A stretch of 64,000 nucleotides of DNA from Caballeronia terrestris (GCF_001544515.1 NZ_FCOL02000001.1:248001-312000); one strand, 5' to 3'; positions 20,227 through 28,660 are shown, counted from the first letter of the stretch. The notes: generated from the letters alone by a model not told the origin. Translations and numbers: made by a program.

Positions 20227-20257
20227 ACAAACGACTTTTTTTCAAACCTCAGTTGAG
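20227..20257 (-). promoter_or_regulatory. Candidate LysR operator, shared 31-nt motif (site 1)
   Basis: Read on the minus strand the site starts CTCA, ends TCGTTTGT and has an A-run in between. It aligns without gaps with the plus-strand site at 22966-22996, matching at roughly 22 of 31 positions. It contains the palindrome CTCAACTGAG. It lies between the divergent CoA-transferase and LysR genes, 68 nt from the LysR start and 148 nt from the CoA-transferase start, a normal place for a LysR autoregulatory site. Confidence 0.5.
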
Positions 20258-20325
20258 TTTTTCTAAGGGCTTTTGCCGGTAATAACCTGCTCCGCCACGC
20301 ACAACGCCCGTGCTACCATTTTCCG

Positions 20326-21225
20326 ATGCGAACCCTTCCGTCCCTCAACGCGCTGCGCGCCTTCGAAGTCTGCGGGCGCCTCTTGAGCATTCAGCTCGCC
20401 GCCGACGAACTGAACGTCACGCCCGCGGCCGTCAGCCGGCAGATCAAGCTGCTGGAAGACCAGCTCGGCCTGCTGCTGTTCGATCGCGGACATCGTGCTA
20501 TCACGCTGACGCCGATGGGCGAGCGCTATCTGACGGACATCGTGCGCGGCTTCGAAACGTTGCGCACCGCGACCATCAACCTCACCGAAGCGCGCCGCCG
20601 GCGAACGCTGAAAATCCGCGCCTACACGACGTTTTCGATGAACTGGCTGCTGCCGCGTCTCTCGACGTTTCATCGCGAGCATCCCGACATCGAAGTGAGC
20701 CTGACCACCTCGCTGCAGGCGGTGGACTTCAACGCGGAAGACGTCGACGCCGCGATCAGGCTTTCGCACACGCCGTCGTCGGACGTAGGTTCGGACCGGC
20801 TCGTGCCGAACGAGCTCGTCCCGGTGTGCAGCCCCGAGTTCCTGCGCGCGCATCCCGAGCTGACGGATGCGACCGCCTCGAGCCTTCGCAACGTTCCGTT
20901 GCTTCATTCACTCGCTCGCCGCGAAGACTGGGCCAAATGGCTCGACGCGGCCGGCGTACGCGGCGTCAATCCCTTTAGCGGCCTCAGCTACGAGAGCTCG
21001 ATCCTCGCGTACTTCGCCGCGACGCAAGGGCACGGCATCGCGATCGCGCAACGCGTACTGGTTGCCGATCAGCTTCGCGCCGGCACGCTCGTCATGCCGT
21101 TTTCATTCGTGCTCGATCTCGGCGCGTACACGTACTACCTCGTCTATCCGCCAAAGCATCTGGCGAGCCCCGAGTTCGCCGCGTTCCGCACCTGGCTGCT
21201 GTCCACGTGCGACGAGCAGGTGTGA
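20326..21225 (+). CDS. LysR-family regulator, GcvA-like, 299 aa
   Basis: MRTLPSLNALRAFEVCGRLLSIQLAADELNVTPAAVSRQIKLLEDQLG is the GcvA-type DNA-binding domain; the effector domain includes RRRTLKIRAYTTFSMNWLLPRLSTFHREHPDIEVSL and FSGLSYESSILAYFAATQGHGIAIAQ. In Burkholderiaceae such regulators are usually linked to catabolic genes. It sits in the middle of an acyl-CoA gene cluster, and similar 31-nt motifs lie upstream of it and upstream of the MFS gene, so it is the likely regulator of the whole cluster. Confidence 0.92.
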   Translation: MRTLPSLNALRAFEVCGRLLSIQLAADELNVTPAAVSRQIKLLEDQLGLLLFDRGHRAITLTPMGERYLTDIVRGFETLRTATINLTEARRRRTLKIRAYTTFSMNWLLPRLSTFHREHPDIEVSLTTSLQAVDFNAEDVDAAIRLSHTPSSDVGSDRLVPNELVPVCSPEFLRAHPELTDATASSLRNVPLLHSLARREDWAKWLDAAGVRGVNPFSGLSYESSILAYFAATQGHGIAIAQRVLVADQLRAGTLVMPFSFVLDLGAYTYYLVYPPKHLASPEFAAFRTWLLSTCDEQV

Positions 21226-21234
21226 CACGTCTTT

Positions 21235-22038
21235 TCAGCGCCCTTTGAAACGAGGCTTGCGCTTCTCCGCGAACGCCTTGCGCCCTTCCACCCGATCCTC
21301 CGATTCGCGCATCGCGCCCCACGCCAGTTCCGTGAATTCGATCGCCTGCGTGAGCGGCACATTGCTGCTCGTCTCCGCCACCTTCTTGATCATCTGCACG
21401 GCGAGCGGCCCGTTCGCCGCGATTGCGTTCGCGAGTTCGTGCGCCTTGTCCATAAGCGCCTCGGGCTCCGTCACGTCGGAGACGAGGCCTACGCGCTCCG
21501 CGTAAGCGGCGTCGATTTTCGCGCCGGTGAAGAGCATTTTCATCGCGATCGCCGATGGCACGGCCTTCTGCAACGCCTGAATCCCGCACACGGCCGGGAT
21601 GCTCGCGACGACCGCTTCCGGCAAGCCGAACACCGCGTTGCTCGACGCGATGCGCAGATCGCATTGCAGCGCCAGTTCGAGCCCGCCGCCGAGGCAATAA
21701 CCGTTGATCGCGCCGATGATCGGCTTGAAGATTCGCAACGAAGTCAGGTCCATCAGGCGCACGTAGATGCCTTCGGCCCCCGCGCGATCGATCGATTTGA
21801 CGAATGAGGAACTGAAGCTGGTCGAGGGCGGCAGCGTGTTCTTCAGGTCCGCGCCGACGCAAAACGACTTGCGTCCCGCGCCGGTCAGCACGATCACGCG
21901 GACGTCGTCATCGTCGCGCGCTTGCGAAAGCGCGGCGCGCAGTTCTTTCAGGCTCTCCAGATCGAGTGCATTAAGCGCCTCGGGGCGATCGAGGCCGATC
22001 GTCGCGACGTGATTCGAAACTGTGTAGTGGATGGTCAC
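21235..22038 (-). CDS. Enoyl-CoA hydratase/isomerase family protein, 267 aa
   Basis: A crotonase-fold enzyme acting on acyl-CoA. It has DRPEALNALDLESL near the N-terminus, the oxyanion-hole strand GRKSFCVGADLKNTLPP, the GYCLGGGLELALQCDLRIAS helix and FGLPEAVVASIPAVCGIQ. It starts at GTG (22038) with GGGGA 7-11 nt upstream; no ATG precedes the family's normal N-terminus. The C-terminal FAEKRKPRFKGR is the usual ending. It follows the SDR gene by 11 nt and is probably co-transcribed. Reaction likely hydration of a 2-enoyl-CoA. Confidence 0.9.
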   Translation of the reverse strand: MTIHYTVSNHVATIGLDRPEALNALDLESLKELRAALSQARDDDDVRVIVLTGAGRKSFCVGADLKNTLPPSTSFSSSFVKSIDRAGAEGIYVRLMDLTSLRIFKPIIGAINGYCLGGGLELALQCDLRIASSNAVFGLPEAVVASIPAVCGIQALQKAVPSAIAMKMLFTGAKIDAAYAERVGLVSDVTEPEALMDKAHELANAIAANGPLAVQMIKKVAETSSNVPLTQAIEFTELAWGAMRESEDRVEGRKAFAEKRKPRFKGR

Positions 22039-22049
22039 GTCCGTTCCCC

Positions 22050-22817
22050 TTAAACGCTCGGCGACGACAGCGACCGGCCACCACACACATAAAGCGTCTG
22101 CCCGGTGATGTACGACGCCTCCTTCTGCGCGAAAAACAGCACGGCCTGCGCGATGTCCTCGGGCGTGCCGATTCTCTGCACCGGGACCGATTTCTTCAAC
22201 CGCTCCTGAAGATCGGCGTCGAACTTGCGAAAGAGCGGCGTATCGACGATACCCGGTGCGATCGCGTTGACAGTCACGCCCGCGCTCGCCCATTCGAGCG
22301 CGAGGCTGCGCGTGAGGCTCACCACGCCGCCCTTCGCAGCGGAATAGTTCGACTGCCCGACGCCCCCGAGCCACGCACGCGAAGAAATATTCACGATGCG
22401 CCCGTACTGCGCGGAGACCATGTGTTTCAGCACCGCACGGCAGCTCAGGAACTGCGACTTCAGATTGACGTCGATGACTGCGTCCCAGTCGTCGTCGCTC
22501 ATCTTCGTGATTCGCTTGTCGCGCACGATGCCCGCGTTGTTCACGAGCACGTCCACGCGGCCGAAGCGCTCGGCCACCGTCTCCACCGCCGCGTTCACCG
22601 CCTCGCTCTTCGTCACATCGACTGCGAGGCCGATCACGTCGGCACCCTCGGCTGCGAGCGCGCTGGCTGCTTCGTCGAGGCTTGCGCCGTCGAGATCGAA
22701 GAGCGCGATGCGGCGGCCGCTCTTCGCGAGTGCCGTCGCGATGCCGAGGCCGATGCCTTTCGCACCGCCCGTGACGATGGCGACTTCGTCTGATCGATGG
22801 TTCGCGGTTGGGTTCAT
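22050..22817 (-). CDS. SDR-family oxidoreductase, FabG-like, 255 aa
   Basis: Has EVAIVTGGAKGIGLGIATAL, DVLVNNAGIVRDKRITKMSDDDWDAVIDVNLKSQF, IVNISSRAWLGGVGQSNYSAAKGG and YITGQTLYVCGGRSL, i.e. the complete FabG/3-hydroxyacyl-CoA dehydrogenase-like pattern with Ser-Tyr-Lys. It would oxidise a 3-hydroxyacyl-CoA with NAD(P), which fits the enoyl-CoA hydratase encoded directly downstream. First gene of a two-gene unit that reads away from the MFS gene. Confidence 0.9.
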   Translation of the reverse strand: MNPTANHRSDEVAIVTGGAKGIGLGIATALAKSGRRIALFDLDGASLDEAASALAAEGADVIGLAVDVTKSEAVNAAVETVAERFGRVDVLVNNAGIVRDKRITKMSDDDWDAVIDVNLKSQFLSCRAVLKHMVSAQYGRIVNISSRAWLGGVGQSNYSAAKGGVVSLTRSLALEWASAGVTVNAIAPGIVDTPLFRKFDADLQERLKKSVPVQRIGTPEDIAQAVLFFAQKEASYITGQTLYVCGGRSLSSPSV

Positions 22818-22898
22818 GACGTGTCTCCGTTGAATGAAAGTCCTTGCATGCTTCGATGCTAGGTCGCGCCACGTCCCCGCTCAAACGACATTTCCTGC

Positions 22899-22929
22899 GA
22901 CTTCAATTGACTTGCGATCAATCGAAGTC
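22899..22929. promoter_or_regulatory. 12-bp inverted repeat, probable operator
   Basis: GACTTCAATTGA, a 7-nt spacer and TCAATCGAAGTC; the arms match at 11 of 12 positions. It lies 82 nt upstream of the SDR start and in a region controlled in both directions. The centre of the left arm (TCAATTGA) resembles the CTCAGTTGAG palindrome in the site upstream of the LysR gene. Confidence 0.5.
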
Positions 22930-22965
22930 TGCCATGCGCCAAGCGATCAGGGGGTACGAAAAAAA

Positions 22966-22996
22966 CTCATGCCAGTTCTGAGAAAAAATCGTTTGT
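22966..22996 (+). promoter_or_regulatory. Candidate LysR operator, shared 31-nt motif (site 2)
   Basis: Begins CTCA, ends TCGTTTGT, with GTTCTGAG and an A-run inside. It aligns gap-free with the minus-strand site at 20227-20257. It points toward the MFS gene, 138 nt before its ATG; site 1 points toward the CoA-transferase gene at 148 nt. The similar orientation and spacing support a common regulator. Confidence 0.5.
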
Positions 22997-23134
22997 ACGG
23001 CTACGTTCTCCAAACCTACGATGCGTCCATGTGCTGAGTTGCCTTCCGGCTGCCACGGCGCAGTGAGTTCGTAAATCGGCGCGTGCGTTCAACCGGACCG
23101 CACGCAATCATTACAAAGAGACACGGAGACAAAG

Positions 23135-24439
23135 ATGGATACCACCCTTCCAAACGTTGTCGAAGCAGGGGCGACGCCGCTCACGCGAACGCAGAGAAAA
23201 GCCATCATCGCGGCGACGCTCGGCACCATCGTCGAATTCACCGACTGGATCATTTACGCGACCTTCGCGTCACTCTTCTCGCGGCACTTCTTCCCCGCGA
23301 ACAACGATCGCGTCGCGCTGCTCTCGGCGTTCGCCGTATTTGCGGTCGGCTTCCTGATGCGGCCGATCGGCGGCGCGCTGCTCGGCGCCTACGCTGATCG
23401 TCACGGCCGCAAGAACGGCCTCGCGCTGTCGGTAGCGCTGATGGCGGGCAGCTCGCTCGTGATCGCGGCGTGTCCCGGCTACGCGACGATCGGCATCGCG
23501 GCTCCGATCGTCCTCGTGCTCGCGCGGCTGATCCAGGGGTTCGCGGCGGGCGGCGAGTTCGGCTCTGCATCGACGTTCCTGATCGAATCGTCGGCGCCTT
23601 CGCGGCGCGGCTTCGCGGGATCGTGGCAGCACTTCGCGGTGAACGCGGGCGTGCTCGTCGCGGCGTTGATCGGCTACATCCTCACGTCGGTTATCGCGCC
23701 GCCGGATATGGCCGCGTGGGGCTGGCGCATTGCGTTCACGATCGCGGGCCTGATGGGTTTCGTCGCGCTGTGGATGCGGCTGACCGTCGCCGAAACCGAT
23801 GCGTTCAAGCGGACCGCGGCATCGCATCGGCGCACACAGCATCCGTTCCTCGTGATCGTGCGTGAACATCGGCGCGCGGCGCTGCGAGTGATCGGTATCG
23901 CGATGGCGGGCAACCTCTGCATCTACCTCTGGCTCGTGCTGTTTCCCACCTTCGCACACATGCGCACTGGCCTGCCGCTGCGCGAGGCGTTCAGCGCGAG
24001 TGTTATTTCGATCATCGCTTCGCTCGTCGCTATTCCGCTGATCGGCATGCTCTCCGACCGTATCGGACGCAAGCCCGTATTGCTTGTGTTCGCCGGCGGA
24101 TCGGCGCTCTTCGCGTGGCCAGCGCTGCATTTCCTCACCAACGACTTCTGGACGGCCACGACCATCGTCACGATCGGGATGCTGCTCTCGTCGGGCTTCG
24201 CCGCAACGTGCGCAACCGTGATGGCCGAGCAGTTCCCCGCCGAAGTGCGCGCGACAGGCGTGGCGCTGCCGTACGCGATATCGGCGGCGGTGTTCGGCGG
24301 CACGCTTCCTTACATCATGACCGCGATGAACAGCTCGGGCCTGTCGCAATACGTGTGGGTCTACGTGGCGGCCGTGTGCTCGGTGGGATTCGTCGTGTAC
24401 GCACGGATGCCCGAGACACGCGGGAAGATTCTCGACTAG
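23135..24439 (+). CDS. MFS transporter, metabolite:H+ symporter type, 434 aa
   Basis: A 12-helix inner-membrane carrier of the MHS branch (relatives carry shikimate, citrate, dicarboxylates or aromatic acids). Diagnostic segments are GTIVEFTDWIIYATFASLFSRHFFP, FLMRPIGGALLGAYADRHGRKNGL (the D-R-x-G-R-K loop), ARLIQGFAAGGEFGSASTFLIESS and GMLSDRIGRKPVL. It starts with ACGGAGAC 8 nt upstream. It probably imports the organic acid that the neighbouring CoA-transferase activates. The thiolase gene follows 70 nt later. Confidence 0.92.
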   Translation: MDTTLPNVVEAGATPLTRTQRKAIIAATLGTIVEFTDWIIYATFASLFSRHFFPANNDRVALLSAFAVFAVGFLMRPIGGALLGAYADRHGRKNGLALSVALMAGSSLVIAACPGYATIGIAAPIVLVLARLIQGFAAGGEFGSASTFLIESSAPSRRGFAGSWQHFAVNAGVLVAALIGYILTSVIAPPDMAAWGWRIAFTIAGLMGFVALWMRLTVAETDAFKRTAASHRRTQHPFLVIVREHRRAALRVIGIAMAGNLCIYLWLVLFPTFAHMRTGLPLREAFSASVISIIASLVAIPLIGMLSDRIGRKPVLLVFAGGSALFAWPALHFLTNDFWTATTIVTIGMLLSSGFAATCATVMAEQFPAEVRATGVALPYAISAAVFGGTLPYIMTAMNSSGLSQYVWVYVAAVCSVGFVVYARMPETRGKILD

Positions 24440-24509
24440 GAGCGACGACGCTGAAAGCTGAAGCGTCATGGCAGGAATTCGTTTTTCACACTTTCGATTG
24501 GAGACAGCA

Positions 24510-25682
24510 ATGCGCAAGGTAGTTATCGGCGGCGTCGGCATGACGCCCTTTGGCAAGTTCCTCGACCGCAACCTCAAGTCGCTCGCTGAAGAAGCGGTCG
24601 CGCTCGCACTGAAGGACGCGCACGTCACGGTGAACGACGTCGATCGCGTCTTCTTCGGCAACGCGGCGGCGGGCGTCGTCACGGGGCAGGAGATGATTCG
24701 CGCGCAGGCGTCGCTGCGCAATACCGGCCTCGACGGGAAGCCGATGTATAACGTTGAGAACGCGTGCGCGTCGGGCAGTTCGGCGCTCAATCTTGCGTGG
24801 CTCTCGGTGGCGTCGGGACAGGCGGAAACGGCGCTCGTGGTCGGCGTCGAGAAGCTCTCGCACGAGGACAAGGCGGTGTCGTTCGGCGCATTCGCGAAGG
24901 CCGTCGATCTGGACGAGCCGCTGCCCGAAGGTGTCAAGACCGGCACCGGCTCGCTGTTCATGGACCTCTACGCGGCGAAGGCCCGCAAGTGGATGGAGAG
25001 GACCGGCGCCGAAGCCCGCGACTTCGCGCGCGTGGTCGTGAAGAGCCGGCGTGCGGGATCGCTGAATCCACACGCGCAGTTCCGCAAGGAAACGACCGTC
25101 GAGGAAGTGCTCCAAAGCCGCATGGTGAGCGACCCGCTCACGCTTTTCATGTGCTCGTCGATCGGCGATGGGGGCGCCGCCGTCTTCATCTGCTCCGAAG
25201 ACTACGCGATCAAGCACGACATCCGGCCGGTGTTCATCCGCGCGAGTTCGATCGTGTCGGCAAAGGCCGATGGCTCGGGCGAACTGGTCGCGGTGCGGGC
25301 GGCGAACGCGGCTTACGAGGAAGCGGGGATCGGGCCGTCGGACGTACATGTCGTCGAGTTGCACGATGCGTCCGCGCCTGCTGAGCTGATCCACTACGAG
25401 AATCTCGGTCTCTGCGCTCCCGGCGACGCGCCGAAGCTGATCCGCTCGGGCGACACCGACCTCGGCGGGCGCATCTCGGTGAATCCGAGCGGCGGGCTTT
25501 TGTCGCGCGGGCATCCGGTCGGGGCGACGGGCGTCGCGCAGATCGTCGAGCTCACGTGGCAGTTGCGCGGGATGGCGGGCGCGCGGCAGCGTCCGGGCGC
25601 GAAGGTCGCGCTTGCCGAGAACAACGGCGGGCAACTCGCGGGCGACTCGGCCGTCGCGCTTGTGACGATTCTTTCGACGTAA
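24510..25682 (+). CDS. Thiolase-family protein (SCP2-like acetyl-CoA acyltransferase), 390 aa
   Basis: A thiolase-fold enzyme. The nucleophile Cys lies in VENACASGSSALNLAW; the C-terminal NPSGGLLSRGHPVGATGVAQIVELTWQLRG gives the GHP motif. The sequence is of the lipid-transfer/SCP2-thiolase branch rather than FadA/PhaA. VVELHDASAPAELIHYE takes the place of the usual NEAFA block, as expected for that branch. The ATG at 24510 has GGAGA 9 nt before it. In context it would do the final thiolytic cleavage of the cluster's pathway. Confidence 0.88.
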   Translation: MRKVVIGGVGMTPFGKFLDRNLKSLAEEAVALALKDAHVTVNDVDRVFFGNAAAGVVTGQEMIRAQASLRNTGLDGKPMYNVENACASGSSALNLAWLSVASGQAETALVVGVEKLSHEDKAVSFGAFAKAVDLDEPLPEGVKTGTGSLFMDLYAAKARKWMERTGAEARDFARVVVKSRRAGSLNPHAQFRKETTVEEVLQSRMVSDPLTLFMCSSIGDGGAAVFICSEDYAIKHDIRPVFIRASSIVSAKADGSGELVAVRAANAAYEEAGIGPSDVHVVELHDASAPAELIHYENLGLCAPGDAPKLIRSGDTDLGGRISVNPSGGLLSRGHPVGATGVAQIVELTWQLRGMAGARQRPGAKVALAENNGGQLAGDSAVALVTILST

Positions 25683-25689
25683 ACGCGTG

Positions 25690-27081
25690 TCAGTCGATCG
25701 TCGCGGACTCCGCCTTCGACTCGTGCTGCGTTATGGCCGCCGGAAACACGACGGCCACGCGCAAGCCGGTCTCACCTGGCACCCACGGCGCATCGCCGAG
25801 CGTGACGCGCGCGCCGAGTCGCGCGGCGATCGTCTGCACGACCGACAAGCCGAGCCCCGAGCCGGACTGCCCGCTGCCGAGCACGCGATAGAAACGGTCG
25901 AAAACGCGTTCGCGCTCTGCTGCAGGAATACCGGGGCCGGTATCGTCGATCAGGATCGACGTGACGCCGTGCTCCGTCTGCACCGACAAATCGATGCGGC
26001 CACCGGGCGGCGTATAGCGAATCGCGTTGTCGACGAGGTTCTTTAGCATCGTCGCGAGATCGCTCTCGCTCGTCTCGACGACGGCGTTCACGTCGCCCAC
26101 TACACCGATGTCGAGATTGCGGGCCTGCGCGATCGGTATCAGGTCTTCGAGGATGCGCCGGATCACACTCTCGACCGATACCCGCGCGAGCTTCGCTTGG
26201 GGCGCGTCCTGCACGCGCGCGAGCGTCAGCAACTGTTCGAGCAGTGCGCGCGTGCGGGCGATGCTCTGGCGCATCGTCGCGAGGCGCTCGCGTGCCTGCG
26301 GGGACATGTCGGTCGCCTCCAGCCGCTCCGCGTGCAGCGAGAGCGCCGTGAGCGGCGAGCGCAGTTCGTGCGCGGCATCGGCGACAAAGTGCCGTTGCAG
26401 TTCCACCGCCCGCGCCACGCGCGCGAGCAAACGATTGTTCGCCACGACGAACGGCGTGATCTCGGTGGGAAGACACGCATCGAGCGGGCTGGCGACGGGC
26501 GCCAGGTCGTGCTCGGAGCGGCTGTCCAGTTCGGCCGCGAGTCGCGCGAGCGGCTTGAACATGCGCCTGACAAGCACGGCGACGATCGCGAGCAGCACGG
26601 GCACGAGCACGCCGAACGGAATCAGCGTCGCGACCGCACTGTTGCGCGCGATTTCGTTGCGGTCGGCGGTCTGCTGGCCGACCGCAACGCGCGTATGCGC
26701 ATCGATCGTCTTCAGGATGACGCGCCATTCGAGCCCGCCGATCGGCACGGTGTGGATGCCGTCCGCGAGCCCGGGCGGGAGGCCAAAGAGCGCGCCATGC
26801 ATCTGCTCGTGGTCGGGAAAGCGTTGCACGATCACCTTGGCTTCGGGCTCTATCGTCGGCACGTAGTGCGCCGAGCCGCGCGCCATCACGTCGATGTTAT
26901 CGCTCGTTACGAGTGCGGCGACCTCGTGCAACTGGCCGTCCTGGATCTGGTTGGCCTCCCAAAAAGCCGCGCCGAACGAGAACGCGCCGGCGGCGAGCGC
27001 GCTGATCAGGATCGCCGCGGCGAGCCACAGCGAAAGCCGATATTGCAGCGAATTCGTCAGCCTGACTTCGGGACCGTCCAT
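25690..27081 (-). CDS. Two-component sensor histidine kinase, 463 aa
   Basis: Two membrane helices (about 15-40 and 150-172) flank a periplasmic sensor of about 110 residues; a short HAMP-like linker follows. The H-box HFVADAAHELRSPLTAL places the phospho-acceptor at His238. N, G1 and G2 boxes are present (NLVDNAIRYTPPGG, DDTGPGIP, GSGLGLSVV), so the ATPase is complete. The ATG at 27081 has AGGAA upstream; the frame open to 27174 lacks one. Layout is QseC/TctE-like. No response regulator is encoded anywhere in the window, so the partner is elsewhere. Confidence 0.9.
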   Translation of the reverse strand: MDGPEVRLTNSLQYRLSLWLAAAILISALAAGAFSFGAAFWEANQIQDGQLHEVAALVTSDNIDVMARGSAHYVPTIEPEAKVIVQRFPDHEQMHGALFGLPPGLADGIHTVPIGGLEWRVILKTIDAHTRVAVGQQTADRNEIARNSAVATLIPFGVLVPVLLAIVAVLVRRMFKPLARLAAELDSRSEHDLAPVASPLDACLPTEITPFVVANNRLLARVARAVELQRHFVADAAHELRSPLTALSLHAERLEATDMSPQARERLATMRQSIARTRALLEQLLTLARVQDAPQAKLARVSVESVIRRILEDLIPIAQARNLDIGVVGDVNAVVETSESDLATMLKNLVDNAIRYTPPGGRIDLSVQTEHGVTSILIDDTGPGIPAAERERVFDRFYRVLGSGQSGSGLGLSVVQTIAARLGARVTLGDAPWVPGETGLRVAVVFPAAITQHESKAESATID

Positions 27082-27203
27082 CGCGCGTTCCTGTGAGTTT
27101 GATTGCGTTACCTGCTGCTTTGCTAAAGTATCGCACCGGCATCGCGAGATACGTGTCGACCATTTGCCGGACAAGCAAAAACACTACCCAGGAGAACAAG
27201 GTC

Positions 27204-27623
27204 ATGAAAACCAGCGCCCGCAACCATTTTTCCGGCGAAATCAAGGAAATCAAATCTGGCGCCGTCAACGATGAGATCACACTGGGCGTCGACGGCTCCA
27301 CGCTCGTTGCCGTCGTCACGCAGGAAAGCACGAAGTCGCTTGGGCTCGCCGTCGGTTCGAAGGCGTCGGCGCTGATCAAGGCATCGTCTGTGCTCGTCAT
27401 GGTCGACAGCGATCCCGCCAAGATCTCCGCGCGCAACGTGCTGACCGGCACCGTCGCGAACGTGAAAACCGGCGCCGTCAACACCGAAGTGACGATCTCG
27501 GCGGGCAGCCTGCAGATCGCCGCGATCATCACCAATGACAGCGCCACGCGGCTCGGCCTCGCCGCCGGCACGCCCGCGAGCGCCGTGTTCAAGGCGTCGA
27601 GCGTGATTATTGCGATCGATTGA
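27204..27623 (+). CDS. Di-Mop (TOBE) molybdate-binding protein, 139 aa
   Basis: Two tandem TOBE/Mop units of about 68 residues: SARNHFSGEIKEIKSGAVNDEITL ... KASSVLVMVD and SARNVLTGTVANVKTGAVNTEVTI ... KASSVIIAID. This is the molbindin layout, in which oligomers bind molybdate or tungstate oxyanions in the cytoplasm for storage or delivery. GGAGA lies about 8 nt before the ATG at 27204. It opens a block of molybdenum-flavoured genes (Mo-cofactor fold, NifQ-like, ModE-like) and is divergent from the sensor kinase. Confidence 0.9.
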   Translation: MKTSARNHFSGEIKEIKSGAVNDEITLGVDGSTLVAVVTQESTKSLGLAVGSKASALIKASSVLVMVDSDPAKISARNVLTGTVANVKTGAVNTEVTISAGSLQIAAIITNDSATRLGLAAGTPASAVFKASSVIIAID

Positions 27624-27639
27624 GCCGCTTGAGGCTGGT

Positions 27640-28506
27640 TTAGTCGAGCGGGATGATCCGCAGACGGCTCGGCCGGTCCGGGCGCCGCGCGCGATCGACG
27701 GCTAGGAGGCGCTTGCGCACCGCATCGACGGCGACTCCGCGCGGTTCATCGAAATCCGTGGCGAGCGCCGTGGTGTCGCCGTTCTTCGAAATGCGGCACA
27801 GGCCGTGTTCGCCGCATTTCGTATAAAGCGTGCCATCGGGCGATGCGGCTAGCAGGTCCGGCGACGGCACGGCCGCGAAGACGTCGGTCGCCGCAACCGG
27901 TGCGGAAGCGCCAAGCGCCGCTTGCAAATCGACTTTCACGACACGGTTATTCGTCTGATCCGTGATGTAGAGCGTGTTGCCCGATACCGCGATGCCGACG
28001 GGCTTGCCGAGGCCCGTGACCAGATCGCGCTCGGTACCGCTTGTGACGAGACTCACGCCGCCTTCGCCCTGCTTCACGAACCAGCTCGACAGCCATTCCG
28101 TTCCGCTCAGCACGACGAGACCCAGGCGCCTGCGCTCGGGATGAATTCCGCTGGCAAGCGAAACGTCACCGGACGCATCCACGCGAAAAATCGCACTCGC
28201 CGTTCCGAAGCCGAAGCGCGTCACAAAGAGATCGCCGTCCGCGCCTGTCGCGATCTGGCTGAGACTATTGCGCGGCGCACCATCATTGGGAATCGCGGCA
28301 TAAGTCGCAAATCGTGCCGCATCACGCGACACGACGATCGCGCCGGCCGCGTCGTCGGTGACGAAGATCGCGCCGTCGGACGACCGCACCGCCACGCCGT
28401 TGGGCGCGCCATCGAGCGCGATCGACTGCGCCGCACCGTGCGGCCCCGGCGAGCCGCACCCGGCGAGCCAAAGCGACACCGCGCAGGCAAGCAGCGATCC
28501 TTTCAT
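27640..28506 (-). CDS. NHL/SMP-30-like beta-propeller lipoprotein, 288 aa
   Basis: A lipobox LAGC (Cys17) anchors a chain of six-bladed-propeller type repeats: GAPNGVAVRSSDGAIFVTDDAAGAIVV, LGKPVGIAVSGNTLYITDQTNNRVVKVDL, FDEPRGVAVDAVRKRLLAVDR. NHL/SMP-30-like proteins bind ligands or hydrolyse lactones, but no metal-site residues can be assigned here. Located in the envelope. Divergent from the Mo-cofactor-fold gene across a region that carries a Mo-box-like site. Confidence 0.75.
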   Translation of the reverse strand: MKGSLLACAVSLWLAGCGSPGPHGAAQSIALDGAPNGVAVRSSDGAIFVTDDAAGAIVVSRDAARFATYAAIPNDGAPRNSLSQIATGADGDLFVTRFGFGTASAIFRVDASGDVSLASGIHPERRRLGLVVLSGTEWLSSWFVKQGEGGVSLVTSGTERDLVTGLGKPVGIAVSGNTLYITDQTNNRVVKVDLQAALGASAPVAATDVFAAVPSPDLLAASPDGTLYTKCGEHGLCRISKNGDTTALATDFDEPRGVAVDAVRKRLLAVDRARRPDRPSRLRIIPLD

Positions 28507-28594
28507 CGAACGTCTCCGTTTTTTCGTTGTGCGGCTTTATGCGGGGCGCGACATGAAGGACATGCCCGCAAAATCATGGTATCGACGCATTGTC

Positions 28595-28618
28595 CGTAAT
28601 ATCCTCGCATATATCGCG
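28595..28618. promoter_or_regulatory. Mo-box-like operator, site A
   Basis: CGTAATAT, 8-nt spacer, ATATCGCG. The halves are near-inverted repeats and match the same layout at 31021-31044 and 32904-32927. Its inner edge is 43 nt before the ATG of the Mo-cofactor-fold/NifQ operon. ModE-type regulators bind inverted repeats of TATAT-containing half sites, and a ModE-type gene lies 2.5 kb away. Confidence 0.6.
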
Positions 28619-28660
28619 TTGTCGCTTTCACTCTAATCGGCGTTCCCAGCGAGTTTGCCC

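Larger units (their letters stand above)
22818..23134. other. 317-nt divergent intergenic region between SDR and MFS genes
   Basis: No gene is supported. It holds two regulatory-looking elements: an inverted repeat at 22899-22929 and the 31-nt motif at 22966-22996 that matches the site upstream of the LysR gene. A GGAGA ribosome-binding site precedes the MFS start. A 67-codon open frame from 22834 has no ribosome-binding site and no recognisable content. Confidence 0.6.

Noticed and set aside
22834-23037. 67-codon frame in the SDR-MFS intergenic region
   Set aside because: No ribosome-binding site, composition not protein-like, and it would run across two operator-like elements.
27100-27160. 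Fourth Mo-box in front of the di-Mop gene
   Set aside because: Only a GTATC...GATAC inverted repeat is present; no CGTWATAT or ATATMGCG half site fits.
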